From positions 1 through 64,000 of the forward strand of contig SVAL01000001.1 in NCBI GenBank assembly GCA_015059405.1: 64,000 nt of DNA, in the 5' to 3' direction. The notes under the pieces are model-generated. The model was not told where the DNA came from and did not search any database. It saw only the letters and a list, made by a program, of their open reading frames with translations. The DNA comes from Bacillota bacterium. GTDB lineage: Bacteria; Bacillota_I; Bacilli_A; RF39; UBA660. A program made the position numbers and the translations under genes. Below are positions 1-8,085 of this stretch, piece after piece (the stretch's first letter is position 1; every line of letters begins with the position of its first letter).

Positions 1-96
1 TATTATTTAGATAATATTTCTTTCGAAATAAATAGTATGCCAAGAAAAATATTTGACTATAAATGCTCTTATGACATAGAATTAAATTATATATAA
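1..96 (+). CDS. 3' end of an unidentified gene
   Basis: Frame 1 is open from the first base to a TAA at 94-96, giving 31 residues ending in IELNYI. A hairpin terminator follows about 30 bases downstream, which supports a genuine gene end. An internal ATG at 37 is possible but has no obvious ribosome binding site. Too little is present to name a family. In many Firmicutes rnc precedes smc, but these residues do not look like the double-stranded RNA binding domain of RNase III. Confidence 0.45.
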   Translation, partial: YYLDNISFEINSMPRKIFDYKCSYDIELNYI

Positions 97-123
97 AATG
101 GTGCGGTTGAAATTACAATAAAG

Positions 124-148
124 AAAATAACAGAAATGTTATTTTTTT
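124..148 (+). terminator. Intrinsic terminator before smc
   Basis: A nine-base stem, AAAATAACA with TGTTATTTT, closes on a GAAA tetraloop and runs into a T tract. It separates the upstream gene end from the smc promoter. Confidence 0.75.
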
Positions 149-155
149 CTTGAGG

Positions 156-185
156 TTTACATTTATTGTTAAGTTAGTGTATAAT
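156..185 (+). promoter_or_regulatory. Sigma-A type promoter of smc
   Basis: TTTACA at 156-161 and TATAAT at 180-185 are separated by 18 bases, directly after the terminator. Transcription would start near 192, leaving a short leader before the ATG at 212. Confidence 0.65.
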
Positions 186-211
186 TTTATTTAGTGAATA
201 GGGTGATAGGT

Positions 212-3163
212 ATGTATTTAAAGGAAATACAAGCAAGTGGATTTAAATCTTTTGCAGATAAGTTAACTATTAATCTTGATAATAAGACTACTTGTATAGT
301 TGGACCTAATGGTTCTGGTAAGAGTAATATTGTAGATGCGGTTAGATGGGTACTTGGAGAACAATCTGTTAAATCACTTAGAGGTGATAATGGAATGACA
401 GATGTTATATTTACAGGGAGTAATTCTAGAAATCCTTTAAATGTAGCTAGTGTATCTTTAATTTTTGATAATAGTGATAATTATTTAAATATTCCTTATA
501 ATGAAGTTGTTGTAAAAAGAAGAGTTTATCGTAGTGGTGAGAATGAATATTTTTTAAATGGAGAAAAATGTCGTTTAAAAGATATTACTGATTTATTTAT
601 GGATAGTGGTATTGGAAGAGATTCTTTTAATATTATTTCTCAAGGTGAAGTAGATAAGATTTTATCTAATTCAGTAAGTGATAGACGTGCTATTTTTGAA
701 GAAGCAGCAGGAGTTTTAAAATATAAAAAAAGAAAAGAAGAAGCAATTAGAAAGTTAGATAGAACTCGTGATAATATGAATAGAGTTGATGATATTATTA
801 GTGAGTTAGAAGTTCAAGTTGAACCTTTAAAAGAACAAAGTCGTCAAGCTTTAGAATATTTAGAAAATAAAGAAAAGTTAGAAGATGTAGAAGTTGCTTT
901 AATTGCTAGTGAAATAGAAAGAATTAATTATATACGTGAAAATGATAAAAAGAGAGTAGAAGAAGTAAATACTGAAATTCTTAATTTAAATGTTAAGAAT
1001 ACTAGTGGTGATACTGAACTTATTGATAAAAAGAATGAATTGTCTAAATTAAATTTAGAGATAAATGAACTTAATAATAATTTAGTTAATTTAATTCGTA
1101 AAGAAGAACAATTAAATGGTGAAAAGAACTTATTAAAAGAAAGAAGTAAGTATCAAGCAAATGATCAAAAGATTCATGAAAATATTACTTCTTTAAAAGA
1201 AAATTCAATGCGTATTTCTAATGATATTTATCTAAAAGAAAAAGATTATGAAATACTTAAGAATAATTATACTGAACAAAGTAGTGTTATAGATAAATTA
1301 GATATGGAGTTATCTAGTCTAAAGAATAAATATGCGAGTTGTTTAAGTGAGAGTGGATATAAAAGACGTGATTTAATTGATTTAAATCATAAAATAGAAG
1401 TACTTACTAATAATATAGAAAATGGTGGTAGTTTAAATAGTAGTGTTAAAGCTGTTTTAAATAATCCAAGATTATCTGGAATACATCAAGTACTTGGTAA
1501 TTTAGTTAATTGTGATAGTAAGTATACTAAAGCTTTAGAAGTAGCGCTTTTATCTAGTAAACAATATATTGTTGTAGATAACGAAAATAGTGCTAAATAC
1601 GCTATTAATTATTTAAAGGATAATAGTTTAGGAAGAGCAACTTTCTTTCCTTTGAATGTTGTTAAACCAAGAGGAATAGATCCTGATACTATTAATAGTA
1701 TTAAATCTGATGAGGGATTTATTGATACATTTATTAATTTGGTAGAATATGAAAATATTTATCATAGTGTAGTTTCTAATCAATTAGGAAATGTAATTGT
1801 TGTTAGTAATTTAGATAGTGCTAATAGAATTAGTCGTAAGATTAATAATAAATATAAAATAGTAACACTAGAAGGAGAAGTTATTAATGTAGGTGGTTCT
1901 ATTACTGGTGGTAGCTTGAAAATTACTAGAAGCATTATTAGTGATAAAAGAGATTTGGATTTAGCTATTTTACAAAAAAGTGAAATCAATAATTTAATAT
2001 CTGAACTTGATAAACAAGTAGAAGAATATAATGATATGATTCATTTAAAAGAAGAAGAAATATATAAAGAAAAGACTAAATTAGTATCAATCGAGGAACA
2101 AATTCGTACTAATAAGAATGAAATAACTTTATTAAATAGTGAGTTATCAACTATAGAAAGTGAATTATCATCTTTATCTCATGTAGTAGATTCATCTTTA
2201 TCTAAAGAAGAAGATAGAATAATGAGTTTATTCTATGAAGTAAGTCGTGATAAAGAAGAATTACAAAAGAATATTAATGTTAAGTTAAAAGAAAAAGATA
2301 AGTTATCTAGTTTAATAGAAGAGATGGAAGCTGTTAATAAGATTAATAATTCTGAATTATATAAGTATGAGAAAGAATTAAAGGAATTAGAAATATCTAT
2401 ATCTAAAAATGAAGTAAAACTTGATAATTATTTAAATACTTTAAATGAAGATTATGAATTAACTTATGAAAAAGCAAGAGATAATTATTCTTTAGAAGTT
2501 AGTGTAGAAGAAGCCAGAAATATGGTATCTACATATAAAAATAATATTAAAAGACTTGGAATGGTTAATTTAGCTGCAATAGATGAATATAAAAGAGTTA
2601 GTGAAAGATATGAGTTCTTAACTAGTCAAAGAAATGATTTAGTAAATGCTAAAGAAACTCTTCTTGAAATTATAGATGAGATGGATAGCGTAATGAAGAG
2701 TGAATTTACTAAGACATTTAAATTAGTAGATGAAGAATTTAGAAAAGTATTTAAAGAGTTATTTAAGGGTGGAAATGCTCATTTAAAATTAACTGATCCA
2801 AATAATGTACTTGAAACTGATATTGAGATTAATGCTTGTCCTCCTGGTAAAAAGTTAAAGACTTTATCATTATTATCAGGTGGAGAAAAGACTCTTACAG
2901 CTATTAGTTTAATCTTTGCAATTCTAAATGTAAGAACTGTACCATTCTGTTTGTTTGATGAAGTAGAAGCTGCACTTGATGAAGCTAATGTTGATAATTT
3001 TGGTACTTATTTAAATCATTATAAGGATAAGACTCAATTCTTAATAATTACACATAAGAAAAAGACTATGGAATATGCTGATACTTTATATGGTATTACA
3101 ATGCAAGAGTCAGGTGTATCAAAACTTGTTAGTGTCAAGTTAGATCAAATAGATAAAAAATAA
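212..3163 (+). CDS. smc: Chromosome segregation protein SMC, short form
   Basis: SMC ATPase that compacts and segregates the chromosome with ScpA and ScpB. The N-terminal motif GFKSFAD is followed by Walker A GPNGSGKS at residues 31-38. Long coiled coils flank a hinge at about residues 415-570, which contains GRATFFPLNV and the glycine-rich GGSITGGS. The C-terminal lobe carries the LSGGEKT signature and Walker B CLFDEVEAALDEAN. ATG 212 was chosen because SMC proteins start MYLK and a GGGTGAT ribosome site sits just upstream; a GTG at 194 would add six residues. At 983 residues it is roughly 200 shorter than B. subtilis SMC, and the loss falls in the coiled-coil arms, since both heads and the hinge are present. 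Confidence 0.96.
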   Translation: MYLKEIQASGFKSFADKLTINLDNKTTCIVGPNGSGKSNIVDAVRWVLGEQSVKSLRGDNGMTDVIFTGSNSRNPLNVASVSLIFDNSDNYLNIPYNEVVVKRRVYRSGENEYFLNGEKCRLKDITDLFMDSGIGRDSFNIISQGEVDKILSNSVSDRRAIFEEAAGVLKYKKRKEEAIRKLDRTRDNMNRVDDIISELEVQVEPLKEQSRQALEYLENKEKLEDVEVALIASEIERINYIRENDKKRVEEVNTEILNLNVKNTSGDTELIDKKNELSKLNLEINELNNNLVNLIRKEEQLNGEKNLLKERSKYQANDQKIHENITSLKENSMRISNDIYLKEKDYEILKNNYTEQSSVIDKLDMELSSLKNKYASCLSESGYKRRDLIDLNHKIEVLTNNIENGGSLNSSVKAVLNNPRLSGIHQVLGNLVNCDSKYTKALEVALLSSKQYIVVDNENSAKYAINYLKDNSLGRATFFPLNVVKPRGIDPDTINSIKSDEGFIDTFINLVEYENIYHSVVSNQLGNVIVVSNLDSANRISRKINNKYKIVTLEGEVINVGGSITGGSLKITRSIISDKRDLDLAILQKSEINNLISELDKQVEEYNDMIHLKEEEIYKEKTKLVSIEEQIRTNKNEITLLNSELSTIESELSSLSHVVDSSLSKEEDRIMSLFYEVSRDKEELQKNINVKLKEKDKLSSLIEEMEAVNKINNSELYKYEKELKELEISISKNEVKLDNYLNTLNEDYELTYEKARDNYSLEVSVEEARNMVSTYKNNIKRLGMVNLAAIDEYKRVSERYEFLTSQRNDLVNAKETLLEIIDEMDSVMKSEFTKTFKLVDEEFRKVFKELFKGGNAHLKLTDPNNVLETDIEINACPPGKKLKTLSLLSGGEKTLTAISLIFAILNVRTVPFCLFDEVEAALDEANVDNFGTYLNHYKDKTQFLIITHKKKTMEYADTLYGITMQESGVSKLVSVKLDQIDKK

Positions 3164-3189
3164 AGTAGTAAAGGTTTACTACTTTTTTT
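3162..3189 (+). terminator. Intrinsic terminator of smc
   Basis: AAAGTAGTAAA pairs with TTTACTACTTT across a tight loop and is followed by seven T residues. It overlaps the smc stop codon. Confidence 0.75.
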
Positions 3190-3203
3190 ATTTATTTTAT
3201 AAT
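3175..3203 (+). promoter_or_regulatory. Promoter of the 162-residue membrane protein gene
   Basis: TTTACT (3175-3180) and a consensus TATAAT (3198-3203) are 17 bases apart. The -35 box lies inside the 3' arm of the smc terminator, a very compact arrangement. Confidence 0.5.
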
Positions 3204-3223
3204 TTAAACATAGAGGTGTTTGT

Positions 3224-3712
3224 ATGAATTATTTATCGTGGGGATGGTTTTGTCCAGAAGAATATTTTGGAGCAAATATTTATAAATTTTTTAACTATTT
3301 TGATGATTTATTATTGATAATTACTTGTGTTAGTATATTTTTGTATTTTCTTTTAAAAAAATATAAAGATAAGAAATTAGTTGTTAGGATATTTAAATCA
3401 TTATTGTGGAGTGTTGGTTTATATTTTATTGTTATTTTTGGTAGAGTAATTTTAAATTTAGTATTAGATTCAGGTCGTGATTATGGTAGTGGATGGACGA
3501 TGGGGTATAGTTGTATGTTGAAAAGCACTTATTCTATAATATTCTTTTTTCAATATATTTTCTTTTTTGTACTTACATATATTAATACTAGAATTTGGTA
3601 TGGTTTTTTTGATAAAAACAAAAAATATATGAAATGGATTAATATTGGTTTTATAATATTGATGATTGTGATTTTAATTATATCATTCTTTACTAGTGGA
3701 ACATTAAATTAG
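3224..3712 (+). CDS. Unknown four-helix membrane protein
   Basis: A 162-residue protein not recognised as a member of a named family. Four hydrophobic segments are visible at about residues 27-45, 58-79, 101-122 and 137-157. A short N-terminal stretch is rich in Trp, Tyr and Phe (LSWGWFCPEEYF), and a hydrophilic loop holds RDYGSGWTMGYSC. The ATG at 3224 follows an AGAGGTG ribosome site at good spacing. It is flanked by terminators on both sides, so it is probably monocistronic. Plasma-membrane location is inferred from the helices alone; no function is proposed. Confidence 0.8.
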   Translation: MNYLSWGWFCPEEYFGANIYKFFNYFDDLLLIITCVSIFLYFLLKKYKDKKLVVRIFKSLLWSVGLYFIVIFGRVILNLVLDSGRDYGSGWTMGYSCMLKSTYSIIFFFQYIFFFVLTYINTRIWYGFFDKNKKYMKWINIGFIILMIVILIISFFTSGTLN

Positions 3713-3725
3713 TAGATAATTATAT

Positions 3726-3756
3726 AAAGTAGAAACTTTTAGTTTCTACTTTTTTA
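3726..3756 (+). terminator. Intrinsic terminator
   Basis: AAAGTAGAAAC and GTTTCTACTTT form an 11-base stem with a TTTTA loop and a T run, just after the four-helix membrane protein gene. Confidence 0.8.
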
Positions 3757-3803
3757 TTTGAAGATTTTATGTTATTATATAGATACTTTTAGGGGTGAAG
3801 TAT

Positions 3804-4676
3804 ATGTTTAATAGATGTATAGATGGTTTAGATAAGAAATTAATGAAGAAAAAAGGCTTTAAATATTGTAAAGAATTTAATAAATTTGTATATGATGGAT
3901 ATGGTGTTTATTTAAAAGATATAAATAAAAAAGATTTAGATGAATATTTAGAATTTTTTGAAGAATTTGGATATGATATAGTATTTGGACCTATGGTATC
4001 TGGAAATTATATAGATGATGTAGGACTTTTTTGTAAGAATTATGTTGATGTTTTATGTAATAGAGAGATGTTAAAAGAAGATACTGATTTATTAGTAAAG
4101 AGAATTATTTTAGTATCAAGACTTAGAGATAAAGTATCTGATGAATATTTAGAACAGGTTGTTATAGATGAAATTAAATATTTATCTGATACAGTAAGAG
4201 GATTAGATATAGATTCTTTCTATAAAGTAGTTAGTGATATAAATAATATTGTTAATACTAATAATAAGACTTATAGATCTACTTTAAAAGTAATGAGTGC
4301 AGAATTATCTTATTATTTCTATGAAAGAGTAATCATTGATTTAGATAAAGATGTAGATAAAGAAAGAGTTCATTATTTAGTTAGTGAAGCTAAGGGACTT
4401 GCATATGATCTTAGAATGACTAGAATGTATCCATTTTTAACAGTGTGGAATCCAGATAGTATTGAAGAAACAGCTAAGGAAATAGTTAGTTTTGTAGATA
4501 AAGTTAAGAGTGAATATACAACTAGTGAAATCAGAGGTTTATTAAAAGAATTAAAAACAAGAGATGATGAATATTTAGAAGGTGCTGAATACATGGTGAC
4601 AATGCTGGATGGATATGTAAAAAATAGAACTTTAGAAGAATATTCTAGTTACGCTAAAGTAAAAGAAAAGAAATAG
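3804..4676 (+). CDS. Unknown 290-residue cytoplasmic protein
   Basis: No family is recognised. The protein has no membrane segment or signal peptide and is predicted helical, with alternating charged and hydrophobic residues throughout. The N-terminus is basic (MFNRCIDGLDKKLMKKKGF), followed by an acidic, aromatic stretch. ATG 3804 is preferred over the in-frame GTG at 3795 because GGGGTG (3792-3797) is then correctly spaced as a ribosome site. A terminator follows closely and another precedes it, so it is probably a single-gene unit. Confidence 0.75.
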   Translation: MFNRCIDGLDKKLMKKKGFKYCKEFNKFVYDGYGVYLKDINKKDLDEYLEFFEEFGYDIVFGPMVSGNYIDDVGLFCKNYVDVLCNREMLKEDTDLLVKRIILVSRLRDKVSDEYLEQVVIDEIKYLSDTVRGLDIDSFYKVVSDINNIVNTNNKTYRSTLKVMSAELSYYFYERVIIDLDKDVDKERVHYLVSEAKGLAYDLRMTRMYPFLTVWNPDSIEETAKEIVSFVDKVKSEYTTSEIRGLLKELKTRDDEYLEGAEYMVTMLDGYVKNRTLEEYSSYAKVKEKK

Positions 4677-4682
4677 TTTTTG

Positions 4683-4707
4683 ACAGGAATTATGTCCTGT
4701 TTTTTTC
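4683..4707 (+). terminator. Intrinsic terminator
   Basis: ACAGGA pairs with TCCTGT across a six-base loop and is followed by seven T residues, immediately upstream of the ruvA promoter. Confidence 0.75.
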
Positions 4708-4736
4708 TTTTTATTTTAATTTATTTTTATTTAGTA

Positions 4737-4742
4737 TATAAT
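4737..4742 (+). promoter_or_regulatory. -10 box of the ruvA promoter
   Basis: Consensus TATAAT lies 17 bases before the ruvA ATG. The -35 region is only T-rich (TTTTAA), so this is a partial assignment. Confidence 0.45.
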
Positions 4743-4758
4743 TAATATGGAGGTAATT

Positions 4759-5316
4759 ATGTATAATTATATTGAGGGTAAAATAGCAGAAATAACAGGA
4801 AGTTATATAGTAATAGATAATAATGGTATTGGGTATCAAGTTTATACGCCTAATCCATATGCTTTTAATGAAGGAGATATATATAAAGTATTTGTATATC
4901 AATTAATTAGAGAAGATGAAAATAGTTTATATGGATTTAAGTCTCAAAAAGAAAAAGATTTGTTTTTAAAATTAATTAGTGTTAAAGGTCTTGGATGTAA
5001 GATGGCTCTTCCAATACTTGCGACTGGTTCTATTCCAGGAATAGTTGATGCGATTGAAAGAGAAAATATTTTATATTTAAAAAAGTTTCCTAAAATAGGA
5101 GATAAAGTAGCAAAACAAATTATTCTTGATTTAAAAGGAAAATTAAATATTCAAGTTAGTGCTGAATTTGTAGATAATTCTAAGGATGAACTTGTAGAGG
5201 TATTAGAAGGTCTTGGTTATAAGTCTAAAGAAATTAAAGGAGTTGTTTCTAAGGTGGATGGATCTTTAAGTATTGAAGATCAAGTTAAAGAAGCATTAAA
5301 ATTATTATTAAAGTAG
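4759..5316 (+). CDS. ruvA: Holliday junction branch migration protein RuvA
   Basis: RuvA binds Holliday junctions as a tetramer and loads the RuvB motor. The N-terminal OB fold begins MYNYIEGKIAEI. Helix-hairpin-helix elements follow (LISVKGLGCKMALPIL and LKKFPKIGDKVAKQIILDLKGKL). The C-terminal three-helix domain that contacts RuvB occupies the last 45 or so residues (VEVLEGLGYKSKEI). The start is ATG 4759, with GGAGGT directly upstream; an in-frame ATG at 4747 overlaps that ribosome site. At 185 residues it is slightly shorter than usual. It leads a cluster with a HAD phosphatase gene, ruvB and queA, matching the common ruvAB-queA order in Firmicutes. Confidence 0.94.
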   Translation: MYNYIEGKIAEITGSYIVIDNNGIGYQVYTPNPYAFNEGDIYKVFVYQLIREDENSLYGFKSQKEKDLFLKLISVKGLGCKMALPILATGSIPGIVDAIERENILYLKKFPKIGDKVAKQIILDLKGKLNIQVSAEFVDNSKDELVEVLEGLGYKSKEIKGVVSKVDGSLSIEDQVKEALKLLLK

Positions 5317-5323
5317 GTGTTTT

Positions 5324-5890
5324 ATGAAGATTGCGATTGATATAGATGATACTATTGCAGATACTAATGAGTTATTAATGGTTTATGCTGATAAGTATGA
5401 TAAGTTATATAAAGAAGGAAAAGGTATTATAGATAAAGATTGTTATAAGTTTAATGGAATGTATGATTGGACTGAAGAAGATAGAAATCATTTTTTAGAA
5501 ACTTATATGATTGAAGTATTTGAAAATGTTGAAGTAAAAGAGCATGTTAGAGAAGTTATAAGTAAGTTAAGAAATGATGGACATGAAGTTATTTTTATAA
5601 CAACAAGAGATGGAGCATTTATAGATGATAGTTATACTTTAACTAAGACTTGGTTAGATAAAAATAATATTGAATATGATATGATTATCGCAGGAGATAA
5701 AAGAAAATCTGATTATGTAGAATTAGTTGGATTTGAATTATTTATTGATGATAGTATTAAGAATTGTACTAAAGTAAGTGAAAAGGGTGTAGAGTCATTA
5801 TTATTTGATACTATTTATAATAAAGAATGTTTAGATTTTAAAAGATTTGATAATTGGTTAGATATTTATAATTATATAAGTAGTAAATAA
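5324..5890 (+). CDS. 5'(3')-deoxyribonucleotidase-like HAD phosphatase
   Basis: HAD-superfamily hydrolase resembling the pyrimidine-type 5'(3')-deoxyribonucleotidases (NT5C family), which dephosphorylate nucleoside monophosphates. The nucleophile motif DIDDT is at residues 6-10. Motif II is the FITTRDG stretch, the motif III lysine is probably in AGDKRKSD, and motif IV is LFIDDS. The 188-residue length fits the family. It starts seven bases after the ruvA stop and ends 24 bases before ruvB, so it is probably co-transcribed with the ruv genes; its presence between them is unusual. Substrate specificity is inferred from family resemblance only. Confidence 0.75.
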   Translation: MKIAIDIDDTIADTNELLMVYADKYDKLYKEGKGIIDKDCYKFNGMYDWTEEDRNHFLETYMIEVFENVEVKEHVREVISKLRNDGHEVIFITTRDGAFIDDSYTLTKTWLDKNNIEYDMIIAGDKRKSDYVELVGFELFIDDSIKNCTKVSEKGVESLLFDTIYNKECLDFKRFDNWLDIYNYISSK

Positions 5891-5914
5891 TAGATTGTAA
5901 TATAGGAGGTCATC

Positions 5915-6943
5915 ATGGAAGAAGAAAGAATTGTTACTAATAATGAAATAAGAGGGGATGAGTTTGAAGAAAGTATTAGACCAGAACTTCTTAAAGATTA
6001 TATAGGTCAAAAAGATGTTAAAGAAAATATTGATATATATATAAAAGCAGCAAAGATGAGAGATGAACCTCTAGATCATGTTTTATTATATGGTCCACCA
6101 GGTTTAGGTAAAACAACACTTGCATATATTATTGCTAATGAACTAGGTAGTAATATAAAAACAGCTAGTGGACCTAGTATTGAAAAAAGTGGAGATTTAG
6201 CGGCTATTTTATCTAGTTTAGAACCAGGGGATGTATTATTTATTGATGAAATACATCGTATGCCTAGTTTTGTTGAAGAAATATTATATCCAGCAATGGA
6301 AGATTTTACATTAGATATTATAGTTGGTGCTGATGGTAATAGTAGAAATATCCGTATTAATTTACCACCATTTACTTTGGTTGGGGCAACAACTAGAGCT
6401 GGTGATTTAACTTCTCCTTTAAGAGATAGATTTGGGATTATTTCTAAACTTCAATACTATACAAATGATGAATTACAAGAAATTGTAAAACGAACTTCAA
6501 GGGTTTTAGGAATGGATATAGATGATGATGCTAGTTTAGAACTGGCTAGTCGTAGTCGTGGTACTCCTAGAATTGCTAATAGATTATTTAGAAGAGTAAG
6601 AGATTTTGCTTTAGTAGAAGGTAATGGAGTAATTGATTTAGAAATTACTCAAAAAGCATTAGGAAGATTAAAAGTAGATAAAGCTGGACTTGATGATACT
6701 GATCATCAACTTCTTCGTGGTATAATTGAAAAGTTTAATGGTGGTCCAGTCGGCTTAGAATCTATTGCTTCTGTTATAGGAGAAGAAGCAACTACAATAG
6801 AAGATGTGTATGAACCATATTTATTACAATGTGGATTCTTAAAAAGAACTCCTCGTGGAAGAGTAGTTACAGAAAAGGGATATCGTCAAGTTAATATGAC
6901 ATATCAAAATACTTTGTTTGATTTAGAAAGTAGTGATGAATAG
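5915..6943 (+). CDS. ruvB: Holliday junction branch migration ATPase RuvB
   Basis: AAA+ hexameric motor that drives branch migration with RuvA. Walker A GPPGLGKT is at residues 60-67, Walker B DEIH at 111-114, and sensor 1 in VGATTRAG. The arginine-finger region reads [13 protein letters not shown]-terminal winged-helix domain contains [17 protein letters not shown]. The start has a strong GGAGGT ribosome site. The gene ends in a TAG that overlaps the GTG start of queA by one base, indicating translational coupling. Confidence 0.97.
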   Translation: MEEERIVTNNEIRGDEFEESIRPELLKDYIGQKDVKENIDIYIKAAKMRDEPLDHVLLYGPPGLGKTTLAYIIANELGSNIKTASGPSIEKSGDLAAILSSLEPGDVLFIDEIHRMPSFVEEILYPAMEDFTLDIIVGADGNSRNIRINLPPFTLVGATTRAGDLTSPLRDRFGIISKLQYYTNDELQEIVKRTSRVLGMDIDDDASLELASRSRGTPRIANRLFRRVRDFALVEGNGVIDLEITQKALGRLKVDKAGLDDTDHQLLRGIIEKFNGGPVGLESIASVIGEEATTIEDVYEPYLLQCGFLKRTPRGRVVTEKGYRQVNMTYQNTLFDLESSDE

Positions 6944-7974
6944 TGAATTTAAATGATTTTGATTATTATTTACCAGAGGAGTTAATTGCACAAACTCCTT
7001 TAAAGGATAGATCTTCATCTAAATTATTAGTACTTAATAAAAATACTGGGGATGTGGAACATCATCATTTTAGTGATATAATTTCTTTTTTAGAAAGTGG
7101 AGATACTTTAGTTTTAAATGATACAAAAGTAATTCCCGCAAGGTTAATTGGCGTTAAAGAAGAAACAGGTGCAGTAATTGAAGTTCTTCTTTTAAAAAAT
7201 TTAGAAGGAGATAAGTGGGAAGCATTAACTAAACCTGCAAGAAGAGTTAAAGTAGGTAGTATTGTTTCATTTGGTGATGGCTCTTTAAAATGTCGATGTG
7301 TAGAGGAAAAAGATGAAGGAATTCGTGTATTTGAACTTATTTATGATGGTATTTTATATGAAATATTAGATAGATTAGGAACAATGCCACTTCCACCATA
7401 TATTCATGAAAAGTTAGAAGATCAAGGAAGATATCAAACTGTTTATGCTAAAAATGTTGGTAGTGCAGCAGCGCCAACTGCTGGTCTTCATTTTACTAAG
7501 GAATTAATGGAAAATTTAAAAGAAAAAGGGATAAATATTTGTTATGTAACACTTCATGTTGGACTTGGTACTTTTAGACCAGTTAATGTAGAAAATATCC
7601 TAGAACATCATATGCATAGTGAATATTATGAAATAGAGGAAGATACTTGTAATATTATTAATGAAACTAAAAAACGTGGAAATAGAGTAGTTGCAGTTGG
7701 GACTACTACTGTTAGAACACTAGAAACCGTTATGAATAAATATGGGGAATTAAAACCATGTATGGGTAATACTGATATATTTATATATCCAGGATATGAA
7801 TTTAAAATAGTAGATAATTTAATTACTAATTTCCATTTACCTAAATCAACATTAATTATGTTAATTAGTGCACTAGCAGGTAGAGAAAATGTTTTAAATG
7901 CATATAAAGTTGCGGTTGATAATAAATATAGATTTTTCTCTTTTGGAGATAGTATGTTTATAATAAACAAATAA
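6943..7974 (+). CDS. queA: S-adenosylmethionine:tRNA ribosyltransferase-isomerase QueA
   Basis: QueA transfers and isomerises the ribosyl part of SAM onto preQ1-modified tRNA to form epoxyqueuosine. The family hallmarks are [15 protein letters not shown] at the N-terminus, [21 protein letters not shown], the [12 protein letters not shown] motif, [10 protein letters not shown] and [15 protein letters not shown] near the end. The length of 343 residues is normal. The start is GTG at 6943, overlapping the ruvB stop (TAGTG); no nearer ATG keeps the conserved N-terminus. No tgt gene is present here, so preQ1 insertion must be encoded elsewhere. Confidence 0.95.
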   Translation: MNLNDFDYYLPEELIAQTPLKDRSSSKLLVLNKNTGDVEHHHFSDIISFLESGDTLVLNDTKVIPARLIGVKEETGAVIEVLLLKNLEGDKWEALTKPARRVKVGSIVSFGDGSLKCRCVEEKDEGIRVFELIYDGILYEILDRLGTMPLPPYIHEKLEDQGRYQTVYAKNVGSAAAPTAGLHFTKELMENLKEKGINICYVTLHVGLGTFRPVNVENILEHHMHSEYYEIEEDTCNIINETKKRGNRVVAVGTTTVRTLETVMNKYGELKPCMGNTDIFIYPGYEFKIVDNLITNFHLPKSTLIMLISALAGRENVLNAYKVAVDNKYRFFSFGDSMFIINK

Positions 7975-7997
7975 TGAAAAAAATTATTTGTTTTTTT
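7968..7997 (+). terminator. Intrinsic terminator of the ruvA-queA unit
   Basis: CAAATAAT pairs with ATTATTTG across a GAAAAAA loop and is followed by seven T residues. It insulates the poly-G promoter that starts about 30 bases downstream. Confidence 0.75.
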
Positions 7998-8029
7998 ATG
8001 TAAATAAATAATTTAAAAAATGTAAAATC

Positions 8030-8057
8030 TTGACAAAAGACCGGGGGGGGGTAAGAT
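8030..8057 (+). promoter_or_regulatory. Poly-G spacer promoter of prepilin-BspA gene 1, likely phase-variable
   Basis: A perfect -35 box TTGACA (8030-8035) and a -10 box TAAGAT (8052-8057) are separated by 16 bases, of which nine consecutive G residues fill 8043-8051. Such a run is extraordinary in this AT-rich sequence. Slippage by one G would change the spacer to 15 or 17, moving the promoter away from or onto the sigma-A optimum of 17. Known phase-variable promoters in other bacteria use a homopolymer in exactly this place. Phase variation itself is inferred. The same element recurs at 46065-46092. Confidence 0.8.
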
Positions 8058-8085
8058 TTAAATAGATAATAGAGGAGTGTGTCAA

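Noticed and set aside
7626-7970. Reverse-strand open frame of 114 codons inside queA
   Set aside because: queA is unmistakable on the forward strand and the antisense frame has no start signals.
8043-8051. Poly-G as part of a G-quadruplex
   Set aside because: Only one G run is present; four separate runs close together are needed for an intramolecular quadruplex.
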